The notes: a model not told the origin generated them from the sequence alone. A stretch of DNA of 57,609 bases from Marinilabiliaceae bacterium (GCA_009777175.1 WRMI01000013.1:1-57609); one strand, 5' to 3'. Positions 1-8,763 are shown, numbered from the stretch's first letter. Translations and numbers: made by a program.

Positions 1-1367
1 ATAACAGGTTCTAACCGAAATGAAAATTTTGAATTTTTTAATTGAAATAAGACAGGTGCTAAACCAAAACCAGCTAATAACCCTGTTGGCTCGCCTACAG
101 AAACTAATTGATCTATATGCCGGCAATAACTTGTAATAGAATGGGCTGCTGAAAAAACATTTTCATCTTGCAAAACATAAATTTTGCCTCTGTAGTTTAA
201 AGAATTAGAATCGGGAACAAAATAACTCGGAACATATTGAGTTACAAGATACTCAACATCTGGTGCCCAATCGAATGTTTGCACTTTTGAAGCATTTACA
301 TGAAAATCCAATCGTTTCTTCATTAATTCTGTATTTAAAAATGCCATTTGAGCATCATAAATCAATGAATCAGCAACTATTGCTTTTAATAAATTGTGCC
401 AAAATGAATCGCCGCCTCCTAAATTACCTCGAACATCAATTATTACCTTTTTTAAATCTTTTCCTTTGCCTATTTCTTTTATTTTTTCTACTGTTAAGTT
501 ATCAGTTTCATTCATGTTAGGAAGGTAAACGTACAATATTTTATCTTTTTCAAAATACAAAGCTCTCTTTTCTCGTTGAGAAGGATGAGAATTGACTCTA
601 AAGTCTGGGTGGTTTTGGAAAAAAGTTGTATCGCTTACTTGTCGAATATTGTAGCCATAATAGGTACTAGGATTTAAACTAAAAATTGAGCCATCTCCAT
701 TTTCTACAATTAAATCACAATCTCTTGAAAAAGAAGAAGTTGGATTGAAATATTGTTTTCGCTTAAAATCCCATTTCATAAAACGATAACCACTTTGTAA
801 AACATAATAATTGTACGGACTATTATTGTATGAAATTATTTTAGCATTTTTCAGTACTATAGTATCTTTGCTATCCCTACTTGTAAGCGTATAATAACCA
901 TGTAGATAATAATTACCATCTATATAAGATGGGTTACACGGAAAAAATGACCGATTACCACTTTTTCCTGTTTTTTCAAATGACCATTTTCTGTATTCTG
1001 TGTAAATTGTATTTATAGCTATTGTATCTACCGTCCCAAATCTATAATCAAAATAATCCCATACACGATTTGCCATAACAGCGTGAATGTCATACATATA
1101 TGACAAAGAGTTGTCAAGTAATCTAATAAATTCGAAATATTCTTGAACATCCTCTATTCTAGGTCTTAATGATTTAACAGAATCTAACAAATTAACACCT
1201 GTAACAGCCTTTCTGACAGGTAATTGTGGGTTAGCATTTTCGATTATATAAAGAAACTCGTCAAAATCCTCGTACATTTGCTGCTTGGACAATGTAGGGG
1301 GAAAAACCTGGGCTGCACTTGCAAAACAATAAAAACAGAGAAGGGAAAAAAAGAGTTTTGTTTTCAT
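1..1367 (-). CDS. S41-like secreted protease, partial (paralogue of 17203-18756)
   Basis: The reading frame is open from an ATG at 1367 to the left edge, giving 455 codons without the stop. The first 20 residues form a signal peptide (KTKLFFSLLCFYCF, then ASAAQ). It is clearly homologous to the complete 517-residue protein at 17203-18756, which extends about 50 residues past the point where this copy leaves the window. The S41-like nucleophile region (NVFSAAHSITSY) and a DVRGNLGGGD stretch resembling the family's conserved loop are present, so a periplasmic serine-protease fold is likely; the substrate is unknown. The 3' part is almost identical in DNA to the paralogue while the middle is clearly diverged. 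It is the first gene of its strand here, so any partners lie left of the window. Confidence 0.8.
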   Translation of the reverse strand, partial: MKTKLFFSLLCFYCFASAAQVFPPTLSKQQMYEDFDEFLYIIENANPQLPVRKAVTGVNLLDSVKSLRPRIEDVQEYFEFIRLLDNSLSYMYDIHAVMANRVWDYFDYRFGTVDTIAINTIYTEYRKWSFEKTGKSGNRSFFPCNPSYIDGNYYLHGYYTLTSRDSKDTIVLKNAKIISYNNSPYNYYVLQSGYRFMKWDFKRKQYFNPTSSFSRDCDLIVENGDGSIFSLNPSTYYGYNIRQVSDTTFFQNHPDFRVNSHPSQREKRALYFEKDKILYVYLPNMNETDNLTVEKIKEIGKGKDLKKVIIDVRGNLGGGDSFWHNLLKAIVADSLIYDAQMAFLNTELMKKRLDFHVNASKVQTFDWAPDVEYLVTQYVPSYFVPDSNSLNYRGKIYVLQDENVFSAAHSITSYCRHIDQLVSVGEPTGLLAGFGLAPVLFQLKNSKFSFRLEPV

Positions 1368-1928
1368 TTATGTAAGGTTTAAAGTTTTATAAAATTGTTA
1401 TTCAATTTCATTTGTGTAAAATATTCTTTCCGTTTTTATAAATAAACTGCAAAAATAATTATTTATTTTATAATACACAACATTTATTATAGTTTTTTTA
1501 CAAACCTATCCCATTGTTTGCCTGAAATACCCTGAAATTTTAGTATATTTTCAAACTCTTGAAAACTTATTTTTTCTGTTGCTTGAACTTGTTGATAAAA
1601 GATGGACAGTAGGTTTGCCCCTACTGATTACTAAATAGATTCCTCACTTTGTTCGGAATGACCCTATTACTATGACAATGTGAGCGAGGGGCGGGTTGCG
1701 GCTTGTCGCAACCCGCCCCTCGAACCTCCAAACCATTACAGTCCGTCATTCCGAATGTAACAAAGTGAAATGAGGAATCTATAAGAGTAGGGTTTGGTGC
1801 GGAAATGTATGCTGCATTCCGTAAGGAAAGCATCGCTTGGTAGAAAATAGCATAGCAAGTTACATGCATTCCGATAGAATGCATCCTTTTTCATTTGGTA
1901 GCATTCTAAAGGAGTGCCCATCTGAAAA
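1368..1928. repeat. Intergenic stretch with nested inverted repeats and a GC-rich hairpin
   Basis: No gene is supported between jetD and the left protease gene. A TTCCTCACTTTGTTCGGAAT-type sequence near 1640-1662 is repeated inverted and imperfectly near 1745-1780. Between them lies a perfect 16-bp stem with a 6-base loop at 1685-1722 (arm CGAGGGGCGGGTTGCG), strikingly GC-rich for this genome. From about 1798 to 1885 there are degenerate GCATTCC...GGAATGC palindromes of a family also seen near 29.4 and 39.7 kb. Short open frames on the minus strand here follow the repeats and are not believed. Confidence 0.65.
1450..1457 (-). promoter_or_regulatory. Possible -7 box for the left S41-like gene
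   Basis: The minus strand reads TATTTTTG, matching the Bacteroidota consensus TAnnTTTG, about 80 bases before the ATG at 1367. No convincing -33 TTTG is seen at the expected spacing. Confidence 0.4.
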
Positions 1929-2780
1929 CTAAAAACCAACAAATATTTCCTGTTCTAAGCCTTTTTTGTGTTTATGAATAGTTTTTATCAATTTCAAAAT
2001 GGCAATTTCTGAAATATTTTTTGTATCAAACTTAATTTTTTGATTATCATATAAATTCTTATTACCGTAATTTTCAAACAGATAATCAATATTTTCGGGA
2101 ATAAAAAGAGTTGCTTTGTCGCCAAGGTGTTTTTTATATTCGTTCAAATAAATTGCAATTCCTGCGAAATCGAAATCGCCAAAGTGCAAATAAGTATTTG
2201 GTATTGATTGTAACCATTTCAGTAAATCTTTTTTTTGGCTTTGCGGATAACGGCTTATAAATAAAGGCGTTATATTTTTAAACAAATATTTTTGTTTTTC
2301 TATTTGGCGGAAATTTTCTGGATTTTCAATGCCAACAATTGTAATATCCTTCGGAATTATAAAGTTTTCAAAATCATAAATAAACTGAAATGTGCCTTCA
2401 ACGGGATTCAAAACGAATTGTTTTTCATTGACTGAAACCTGAATCTGGTTATAACAATTTATCAAAAAACCTTTGAATGTTCTGATATTCATTAATTTGG
2501 AATCACTTGAAATTTTTATTGCCTCGGCTCTCGACAAGTTTCTTTTTTGTAAGGTTTGAATATATCGCTCTAAATTATTGACAGAAAATTTGTTATGTAA
2601 ATAAATCGACAAAGTGTTTGTGTTTAAAGCAGACAGTTTTTTTTGTATTCTACCTTTGCGTTCAATAATTCTCTCTGCAATCATTTCTTCTATGATTGCG
2701 TGTTTTACGGAACTTGCAGGAAGTGTTTTGCCCTGCATAAGTATCAACAATTTCTCTGCAATATGAATGGGAAGTTTCAT
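1929..2780 (-). CDS. jetD: JetD-like Toprim nuclease subunit of a Wadjet/Mks system
   Basis: This 283-residue protein has the layout of Wadjet JetD/MksG: an N-terminal helical arm, then a C-terminal topoisomerase VI-like Toprim domain. Visible Toprim landmarks are a conserved acidic residue in TIVGIENPENF and the metal-binding acidic cluster in YLHFGDFDFAGIAIY. In characterised Wadjet systems JetD is the nuclease that cuts circular plasmid DNA after the SMC motor has extruded it. The ATG overlaps the jetC stop by four bases (ATGA), so the two are translationally coupled. The identification rests on the Toprim motifs plus position after an SMC-like ATPase; the exact Wadjet subtype cannot be set by eye. 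Confidence 0.8.
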   Translation of the reverse strand: MKLPIHIAEKLLILMQGKTLPASSVKHAIIEEMIAERIIERKGRIQKKLSALNTNTLSIYLHNKFSVNNLERYIQTLQKRNLSRAEAIKISSDSKLMNIRTFKGFLINCYNQIQVSVNEKQFVLNPVEGTFQFIYDFENFIIPKDITIVGIENPENFRQIEKQKYLFKNITPLFISRYPQSQKKDLLKWLQSIPNTYLHFGDFDFAGIAIYLNEYKKHLGDKATLFIPENIDYLFENYGNKNLYDNQKIKFDTKNISEIAILKLIKTIHKHKKGLEQEIFVGF

Positions 2781-5700
2781 TTTTTGCTTACAATTCGTTT
2801 CACATTGGTTACGTTGTTGCTATCTTTTGCCAACAGGTAAATATAGCGATAATCAAAAGAATTTGTTGGATTTGGCGAACTATTTATTAACAGAATATTT
2901 CTGTCGTTAGCAAATTGCAAAATACCTTTTATGTTAGTAGTGTGCAATTTACCGATTTCGTCCATGGTACAATGCAGTCGAAAATCACCTTTGTTTTTCT
3001 TGTCTGCCCTTTCTTTAAAAACATTGAGTAACATAATGTTAATGATTGCTTTAACCAAAGTATCAGTACCTTCTGAGCCAACTTTTTTCAGTTTTTCCAC
3101 CCATCCGCTGTCGTTGTCATTTTCAACAATTTTAAACTGTAATTCAAAAGAATCGGACAACAAAATCTCTTTTTTACTATATTCCAACATTGCTTTAATT
3201 AACGATTTTAACAGTTCTATTGCTTTTTCATTTTTTGTGTTTTGTTCGTCAGTCGAAAACAGGCTCTTTTCCCCTAATTCATAAATATTTTCGTTGTTAT
3301 ATTTTGAAATATCAACGAGTAATTGAAATATTGGGTTTGCACTTTCACCTGTGCGCAGTTCCATACTTTTGATTGCGCCGACAAAATTTCTTTCTTTAAA
3401 ATCTTTATTAATATCGTCAATAACTTTGCTTATTTCTCCTTCTTTTTCAATAAGTTGTTGTGTTTCATTGCCTATTTGTCTGATAATACGGGCAAAACGT
3501 TCTTCAAATAGTTTTTTGTATTCTGAAATCAAATCTGTTTCAATAAATTCTTTTAAATTATCGGCAAAATCGAAATAATCTTGTTTTTCAGTAAATTTTA
3601 CTTTAAATTTGAAAATATTGTTTTCTTGGAAATTACCTGCAAATTTTTGAATAGATTCTTGCAACTCAAGGTAGCGTTTTGTTGCTGTGTTATCGTTGAT
3701 ATTCAATTCATTAATCAACATCGTGCAAGTCAGTTCTGTTTTGTTGTTATCAGAATAGGTTTCGATAAAATTGGAAATTGAGACGTAAATATCTGTTTTT
3801 GTGAAATTTTCATATTGCGTTAAATCATTTTCATAATTACTCAAAATAGTACTGAATGACTTAATGTCCGCATTATGTTGAATAATTTCCTGATTAAATT
3901 TGTTTTTTTGCTGTTCATACTTCTCTTTTTCTACATTATATTGATTTTCAAGCGTTTGTTTATTATTTTTAAATTCGGCTTCTTTGTCAAAAAGTTCTCG
4001 TTTATCTTTATTGTAATCTGCAACTTTATCACGATTATTTTCGATATATGTTAATTCCGCATTTACTTCCGACAGACACAAATCAATCTCTGCAATTCGT
4101 TTTGTATCAGCACCTTTTGAGTCTAATTCATTTTTTTGTTGATGTTTGATTTCTCTTTCTTTTTTCTCTTTTTCTCTTTTTTTATCAGCAATTTCAAAAT
4201 CATATTTTGACAACAAAAGGTTTAAATTTTGCTGTTCGGCTTTGATTTTCAACTCTTTTTCTTTTCTCTTTTTGTTGATATTGATATCAATACTATTATT
4301 GATTTTGGCAACTTGTTCCACCATTTTTAATTTCTCTTCCGACAATTTTGAAATTTCATTTTCAATACTCTCCAAAGCCGTTTGTTTGTCTATCTTTGCT
4401 TTATTTTCCCATTCGGTTAATTTTACAACAACCTCTTCCAATTTTGTTTTACTTATATTGTGTGTATATTCATTAGTTTGAACAATTTCTTTTTGTTCTT
4501 TGATTTTTTTGTGAAATTTTATTCTCAAATTTTCCAAATTTTTGTTCATTTGAGCGTTCAAGTTTGAAATAATTTTTTGGTTTTCAATGATTTGAGTTTG
4601 CAAATATTCTTTTTCATTTTCATAATCGGCGACCGTTTTTACAGTTTTATCAATTTCGTTCAGGTCAATTTCAATGCCATAAATGTTGCCAGAATTTTCT
4701 AACAAACGAGGATTTAACGACGTATTAAACAACACATTTTGTTCGTCAATAACTTTACCAACCGAGTTTTCCCAATTAGGGTAATTGTCAGATAACCAAC
4801 CATATAAAGAATTTTTACTATTAACAATATAGTTTTCAATTTCAGCAATCTGGGTTTGTAATTTTGTATGTTTTTCGGTTAGTTTTTCTACTTCTCTTTT
4901 GTTTTCTTCGACGATTCCTTTTTCTTCGATTGACCACTCTTTTTTGAAATTTTCTTGTTCTCTTTTTGCTTGATTTATAATATTTTCAGCATTTGAAATT
5001 CTATATTTTAATTCGGTTATCTCATTTATACAACTTTCTATTAACTTTTCGTGAAATTTTTTGTTTTTTACTTCTGCACGTTTGATTTTTTGCTCAGTGA
5101 TTGCTCTTTCTTTCTCTTTTTCAAGCGAATGCGCTGTTTCAAGTTCGGTTTGGAATTGGGTTTTTATATTTTCAAAAATATTTTCATATTGTAAATTCAG
5201 ACTCTCTTTAAAATTCAAAAAATCTTCGTTTGCTTTATTTTTATCAGTTTGTTTGCTATTTTCAAATTCTTTAAACTGATTTTGCAAATTTTGCAGCAGC
5301 GCTTTGTATTTGTTTTCAATTTCGGAAAATGCAGAAGTTAATAATAACTGTTCGTTTGATAAGTTTTTCTTTTCCAACTCTAAGATGTTCTTCTTACTTA
5401 CTCTCGCAATTATTTCATTGATTTTTAATGTATTATATTCTTTTCTTTTGCTTAAAACTTCTCTTATTTTACTTAAAACTTCACCAATCTGTTTTTGAAT
5501 TTCATTTTTCTTTTTTTCAAAAACATTATACAATTCTTTAAGTTTTTCTTCATTTTTTTTCTTTTTAAGTTGTTCGGTATTAAGCAATTCCTCTATTTGC
5601 GGTTGCTGTTCTTTAACATTATTCAATGCCCATCCTAATTGTGCAGCTAATTCTTCTTTTTCTTTTTCTGAAAATTTAAGCGCTGAATATAATTCAGACA

Positions 5701-6448
5701 CTTTATCGGCTTGTTTTTCAATCTGATTTTCCCCGTTTTTGTTTCTATCTGTCCATTTTTTTATGTCATTGTATTGATTTTCAAAATCTTTCAGATGCGT
5801 TTGCGAATAGGTAGATAAGTCAATTTTAATTTCATCTTCATTAAGCGATTTTATGATAGTTTCTTTCACAAATTCAGCGTCAAGTTTGGCATTAAGGAAC
5901 ACATTAGTTATTGTGCGCGGAATGTTCTGATACTGTTTGCTTTCTAACAGGGCATATTTTCTAAATTCGGCGGACATCCCTTTATTGTTGCCATAAAGTA
6001 TATTGCGGTATTCTTCGTAACTGCTTATTATTCTTGTATAACTGATATTTTTTCCAAGAGAATCTCGAATTTTATCCCACGTTTCATGTACTTTTCCATC
6101 ATTGTCGAGGAAAAAGTTTTTGTCATAACCCGCATCAAAAAAGCGAAATGCAACCCTGCCTTGCGACTTGAAAGTCAACACACAAAATGAGTTATGTTCT
6201 TTTTTCACTTCGTAAACAACATAGGAATTTTGATATGGAAAATAATAGTCATCGTAGGTTTTTTGTCCCGTTTCTATTCCCAATTTTTGTTTGTCTGCAT
6301 TGTAGAAAAACAAAATTGAACGCAACAACGTACTCTTTCCAACTCCTTGTGTACCAATGAAATGTACGTTGCCATCGAGGTTCGCCTCGGCATATTTCAG
6401 CGCTTTATCAGCAGAATTGATAAATATGATTTTATTTAAGTATTTCAT
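2777..6448 (-). CDS. jetC: JetC/MksB-like SMC ATPase of a Wadjet system
   Basis: This 1223-residue protein has a Walker A motif GTQGVGKST at residues 32-40, a very long Lys/Glu-rich coiled coil through the middle, and a C-terminal ATPase lobe with a signature-like GSEGTDTLVKAIINI followed by a Walker B region (CTMDEIGKLH). That is the architecture of the JetC/MksB/MukB group. Known JetC dimers use ATP to extrude loops of plasmid DNA and hand it to JetD. Downstream jetD overlaps by four bases. The expected partners jetB and jetA lie 2.3 kb upstream, separated by two toxin-antitoxin modules; no clear -7 box is visible directly upstream of this start, so it may depend on read-through or on the promoter at 7430-7437. 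Confidence 0.85.
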   Translation of the reverse strand: MKYLNKIIFINSADKALKYAEANLDGNVHFIGTQGVGKSTLLRSILFFYNADKQKLGIETGQKTYDDYYFPYQNSYVVYEVKKEHNSFCVLTFKSQGRVAFRFFDAGYDKNFFLDNDGKVHETWDKIRDSLGKNISYTRIISSYEEYRNILYGNNKGMSAEFRKYALLESKQYQNIPRTITNVFLNAKLDAEFVKETIIKSLNEDEIKIDLSTYSQTHLKDFENQYNDIKKWTDRNKNGENQIEKQADKVSELYSALKFSEKEKEELAAQLGWALNNVKEQQPQIEELLNTEQLKKKKNEEKLKELYNVFEKKKNEIQKQIGEVLSKIREVLSKRKEYNTLKINEIIARVSKKNILELEKKNLSNEQLLLTSAFSEIENKYKALLQNLQNQFKEFENSKQTDKNKANEDFLNFKESLNLQYENIFENIKTQFQTELETAHSLEKEKERAITEQKIKRAEVKNKKFHEKLIESCINEITELKYRISNAENIINQAKREQENFKKEWSIEEKGIVEENKREVEKLTEKHTKLQTQIAEIENYIVNSKNSLYGWLSDNYPNWENSVGKVIDEQNVLFNTSLNPRLLENSGNIYGIEIDLNEIDKTVKTVADYENEKEYLQTQIIENQKIISNLNAQMNKNLENLRIKFHKKIKEQKEIVQTNEYTHNISKTKLEEVVVKLTEWENKAKIDKQTALESIENEISKLSEEKLKMVEQVAKINNSIDININKKRKEKELKIKAEQQNLNLLLSKYDFEIADKKREKEKKEREIKHQQKNELDSKGADTKRIAEIDLCLSEVNAELTYIENNRDKVADYNKDKRELFDKEAEFKNNKQTLENQYNVEKEKYEQQKNKFNQEIIQHNADIKSFSTILSNYENDLTQYENFTKTDIYVSISNFIETYSDNNKTELTCTMLINELNINDNTATKRYLELQESIQKFAGNFQENNIFKFKVKFTEKQDYFDFADNLKEFIETDLISEYKKLFEERFARIIRQIGNETQQLIEKEGEISKVIDDINKDFKERNFVGAIKSMELRTGESANPIFQLLVDISKYNNENIYELGEKSLFSTDEQNTKNEKAIELLKSLIKAMLEYSKKEILLSDSFELQFKIVENDNDSGWVEKLKKVGSEGTDTLVKAIINIMLLNVFKERADKKNKGDFRLHCTMDEIGKLHTTNIKGILQFANDRNILLINSSPNPTNSFDYRYIYLLAKDSNNVTNVKRIVSKK

Positions 6449-6529
6449 TTTTTATTTGTAGCCACTAATTACACTAATTATCACTAATTATTTTATAATC
6501 ATTTGTATGTATTCACTCATTTGCGCTGC

Positions 6530-6602
6530 GTATGCCCCGAGTTGCGCTTACGCTAACTCGGGGTTATCTACATATAACTCCTTACGGAGTTAGTCTGCGG
6601 AA
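6530..6602. repeat. Degenerate copy of dispersed repeat family B
   Basis: The text runs from a GCCCCGAGTTGCGCTTACGC-like start through GGGGTTATCTACAT to a CTCCTTACGGAGTTAG palindrome. It shares the first and last parts of the ~100-bp repeat seen intact at 7813, 14088, 21200 and 52975 but lacks the central CGACCGCAAGGGTACGCCCC core. It sits in the gap between the GNAT gene and jetC. Confidence 0.6.
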
Positions 6603-6662
6603 TTTTTATTTATTTCTCATTTTTCTTCAGATCATAGGGAACTAACAATCGAAAACTGACAA

Positions 6663-7256
6663 CTATTTATTCCCGCGTTCCATATCGAAAAACATCTGGC
6701 GTGTGTTTAGTATTTCGTTTTCGTTCACCCTTTTTCTGAGATTTTCAATTTCTTGCTGCTCGGTTGAAAATACAAAAGAGAAGTCGCCTTTTTGATAAAA
6801 TGCTATTACATTATCCTTGTTGTATGCGTCCACTACAAGAAATCTCACTAAAAAGGGAAAATTCATGTCGCAATACACTTTAATTGTGTCCAACAATTGC
6901 AATCCAATTCCTCTTCCTGCGAATTCAACCGAAACGCCTAATCTTCCTATTAATATTGCAGGATACGATTGTAATGCCTTTTCGCGTGGTATCAACTCCT
7001 TTATCTTTTTGATACGACTTCCGGGCATTAATACTGTTTTCAAACTATCTGCCGATAGTGAAAATGCGCAAACAATTTTGTCAGTATCTTTCAAACAGTG
7101 ATTAAAAGTTTGTCCTAACCGTTGCCGCTGAAATAACAGTGCATCACGATTGAAAAAATCATTTAAGTCGCTGTCGCCACAGTCAAAATCCGTAATAGGT
7201 CTTTCGGGTGTCAATTCCCAAAAATCACAATGCGTTTTTAATTTTATCAAGTTCAT
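6663..7256 (-). CDS. GNAT-family acetyltransferase, probable type II toxin
   Basis: A 197-residue GCN5-like N-acetyltransferase. The acetyl-CoA-binding segment is visible as RLGV (105-108) followed by AGRGIG (113-118), and the C-terminal AFYQKGDFS segment matches the usual AxxFYxxxGF strand-helix. Proteins of this size that follow a small basic gene are often TacT/AtaT-type toxins that acetylate aminoacyl-tRNA. The upstream 59-residue gene overlaps this start by 32 bases, the expected antitoxin-toxin layout. It lies inside the Wadjet operon between jetB and jetC. The acetylated target cannot be read from sequence. Confidence 0.75.
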   Translation of the reverse strand: MNLIKLKTHCDFWELTPERPITDFDCGDSDLNDFFNRDALLFQRQRLGQTFNHCLKDTDKIVCAFSLSADSLKTVLMPGSRIKKIKELIPREKALQSYPAILIGRLGVSVEFAGRGIGLQLLDTIKVYCDMNFPFLVRFLVVDAYNKDNVIAFYQKGDFSFVFSTEQQEIENLRKRVNENEILNTRQMFFDMERGNK

Positions 7257-7404
7257 GCTTTAATAAATGTTTTTTTATCGCATCTCGCTCTTCTTTTGAA
7301 ATAGGGCGTTTCAATGGTTCTTGCAACGATTGATGCCATCTTTCGTAAAACTCTATTGCCTCGTCTCCTTCAAGTACAGGGGCAAATCTGATAGGTATTG
7401 CCAT
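7225..7404 (-). CDS. Small putative antitoxin for the GNAT toxin
   Basis: A 59-residue frame starts at ATG 7404 (MAIPIRFAPVLEG) and ends with TGA at 7225, inside the GNAT gene. It is acidic in the middle and ends in a charged helix (SKEERDAIKKHLLKHELDK). A TATCTTTG box lies 26 bases upstream. Its overlap with the GNAT start, size and dedicated promoter argue that it is real and is the cognate antitoxin. It does not show a ribbon-helix-helix motif clear enough for assignment to DUF1778, so the family is left open. Confidence 0.7.
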   Translation of the reverse strand: MAIPIRFAPVLEGDEAIEFYERWHQSLQEPLKRPISKEERDAIKKHLLKHELDKIKNAL

Positions 7405-7429
7405 AATAATTATATGTTAAATTAGCGCG

Positions 7430-7437
7430 CAAAGATA
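7430..7437 (-). promoter_or_regulatory. -7 box for the antitoxin-GNAT pair
   Basis: The minus strand reads TATCTTTG, a match to TAnnTTTG, 26 bases ahead of the antitoxin ATG. It would also drive jetC and jetD by read-through. Confidence 0.6.
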
Positions 7438-7584
7438 ATAAAATTTTTTGGATAATTATTTTTAGCCACAAATTTCTGCTTCTATGTAACAGGAAAAAAA
7501 CAAGGAGTTATCTACATGTAGCTCATTTCAATAAAATCAGAACTCCTGACTTGGCGCAAACTCCATTGTCGCATTTTTGCGACA

Positions 7585-7800
7585 TAAAAAAACCTAATTT
7601 TTACCTTATTCACTAAACAAAACAACCTCAGTAGAGAATGGTATACCCCGCACGTCATGCTGAACTTGTTTCAGCATCCCCTGATTATTGAGGGGATTGC
7701 GTGTCAAGCCCGCAATGACGGGTTGTATTTGATTTGCATTATTGGCTACTGAGGTTGTTTTGTTAGGAAAATATTAGGTGATAATTAGGTTTATTTAGTA
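7585..7800. repeat. MITE-like element with long terminal inverted repeats (family A)
   Basis: The sequences at 7613-7634 and 7746-7766 are inverted copies differing by one inserted A, with core ACAACCTCAGTAG. Weaker inverted similarity continues outward (AAACCTAAT at about 7591 versus ATTAGGTTT at about 7785), giving ends of around 50 bp. The interior contains GTCATGCTGAAC...TTTCAGCAT and GCCCGCAATGACGGG-type sequence and no gene. A second element with the same ends is at 30622-30750 and single ends occur at 35511 and 46890. Confidence 0.7.
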
Positions 7801-7812
7801 TAATATGCAACA

Positions 7813-7915
7813 TTTTTTGGAGATACCCCGAGTTGCGCTTGTTGGGCAACCGCAAGGGTACGCCCCTACACGGGGTTATCTACGTTGCACTCGTTCCGAG
7901 TGCTGCTGGATATTG
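7813..7915 (+). repeat. Dispersed repeat family B, copy 1
   Basis: The copy runs from GGAGATACCCCGAGTTGCGC through CGCAAGGGTACGCCCCTACA and GGGGTTATCTACGTTGCACT to TTCCGAGTGCTGCTG. The same order of blocks recurs at 14088-14200, 21200-21320 and 52975-53090. The open frame through it is a repeat artefact. Confidence 0.75.
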
Positions 7916-8002
7916 AATGCGCTACAGTTTCTTGGGGTATTGGTGTTGCTAAGAGATGCGTTTATGAGTTTGTTCCGATACACATTTCATTCCCACGTAG
8001 TT

Positions 8003-8191
8003 CTATTTTATCTTGGGAATTCCAAATTGTTTACATATTTCATTGCATAAACTGTCCTTGATTTCGCTATGTCTCGGAACTGCTGCTCTTTTTCCTGTTA
8101 TCAAGTTCATAAAAATAGAATGGTTATTGCCTTCTCTTTTGAAAACACAACTGTGATTATCTAAATGGCTAATAAATTGATTTCGTTTCAT
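8003..8191 (-). CDS. hicA: HicA-type mRNA interferase toxin
   Basis: A 62-residue protein of the YcfA/HicA double-stranded-RNA-binding fold. It shows the family's catalytic histidine in GNNHSIF (His24) and the basic ending RAAVPRHSEI (35-44). HicA toxins cleave mRNA and are held inactive by HicB. The gene begins on the base after the hicB stop codon, so the order is antitoxin first, which is the less common HicBA arrangement. Length is normal for the family. Confidence 0.85.
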   Translation of the reverse strand: MKRNQFISHLDNHSCVFKREGNNHSIFMNLITGKRAAVPRHSEIKDSLCNEICKQFGIPKIK

Positions 8192-8557
8192 TTACAAAGA
8201 GATATAAGCGGTATTATTTTTTCTGAAATCTTCCATTTCGTCTTCTAACAAAAGGTATATAGCATCTTTAAGATTTTCTTTTGCTTCTTCAATAGTCTGC
8301 CCTTGTGTCAGCGCCCCTTGTATTTGATCACATTGTGCCATGTACCATCCGTCTTCAATTTCTCTTACAACAGCGGTGTATTCCATATTTAATACTCTGC
8401 CTACGTATTTTTCTTCAAATACTGTTTCGTGAGGATTTTTCTCTAATTGAAAAAAACCCAACGACAAGAAATAATCCAATGTTTTTTCTGCCATAGGATT
8501 TGACTTATCGTAAGTTATAGCGATCGTTTTAGGTCTTTCCATTATTGTTTCTACCAT
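8192..8557 (-). CDS. hicB: HicB-type antitoxin with N-terminal extension
   Basis: The last ~64 residues are a typical partial-RNase-H HicB domain (EYTAVVREIEDGWYMAQCDQ, then GQTIEEAKENLKDAIYLLLED). About 57 residues precede it (ERPKTIAITYDKSNPMAEKT and a following hydrophobic LSLGFF) and are not part of the usual HicB core. An internal ATG at 8386 could start a standard short HicB, but the upstream portion is well formed and starts behind a TATCTTTG box at 8581-8588, so the long form is preferred. No C-terminal DNA-binding domain is present. Confidence 0.8.
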   Translation of the reverse strand: MVETIMERPKTIAITYDKSNPMAEKTLDYFLSLGFFQLEKNPHETVFEEKYVGRVLNMEYTAVVREIEDGWYMAQCDQIQGALTQGQTIEEAKENLKDAIYLLLEDEMEDFRKNNTAYISL

Positions 8558-8580
8558 TTTCTTATTTTTAAAAATTTATG

Positions 8581-8588
8581 CAAAGATA
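8581..8588 (-). promoter_or_regulatory. -7 box for hicB-hicA
   Basis: The minus strand reads TATCTTTG about 25 bases before the hicB start. This gives the toxin-antitoxin pair independent expression inside the jet operon. Confidence 0.6.
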
Positions 8589-8735
8589 CACCTTTTTTTT
8601 GAATTCAATGTTATGTAGGCAATTTTTTTCCGAATTAATAAAGTTCTTTGTCTTTCAATCTTCGTTTTCGGACTATTCCCTTTCTCACGAACAACTGCTC
8701 TACCACGTCTCGCCCGCATCGCTTAACGGAATGCT

Positions 8736-8763
8736 ACCACTAACCACTAACCACTAACCACTA
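8736..8763. repeat. GTGGTTA short tandem repeat at the end of jetB
   Basis: Four consecutive ACCACTA units on the plus strand (TAGTGGT on minus). The array overlaps the jetB stop codon at 8754-8756, so the last residues of JetB are encoded by repeat DNA. Similar arrays lie at 13232, 21090, 36866 and, in a related form, 46616. Confidence 0.7.

Noticed and set aside
1621-1942. Two short minus-strand frames downstream of jetD
   Set aside because: They run through inverted and palindromic repeats and have no family resemblance.
2643-5498. Several plus-strand frames opposite jetC and jetD
   Set aside because: They are antisense shadows of the coiled-coil coding sequence, with Phe/Leu/Ser-rich composition.
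7805-8050. 81-codon plus-strand frame
   Set aside because: It starts in a family B repeat and ends antisense to hicA.
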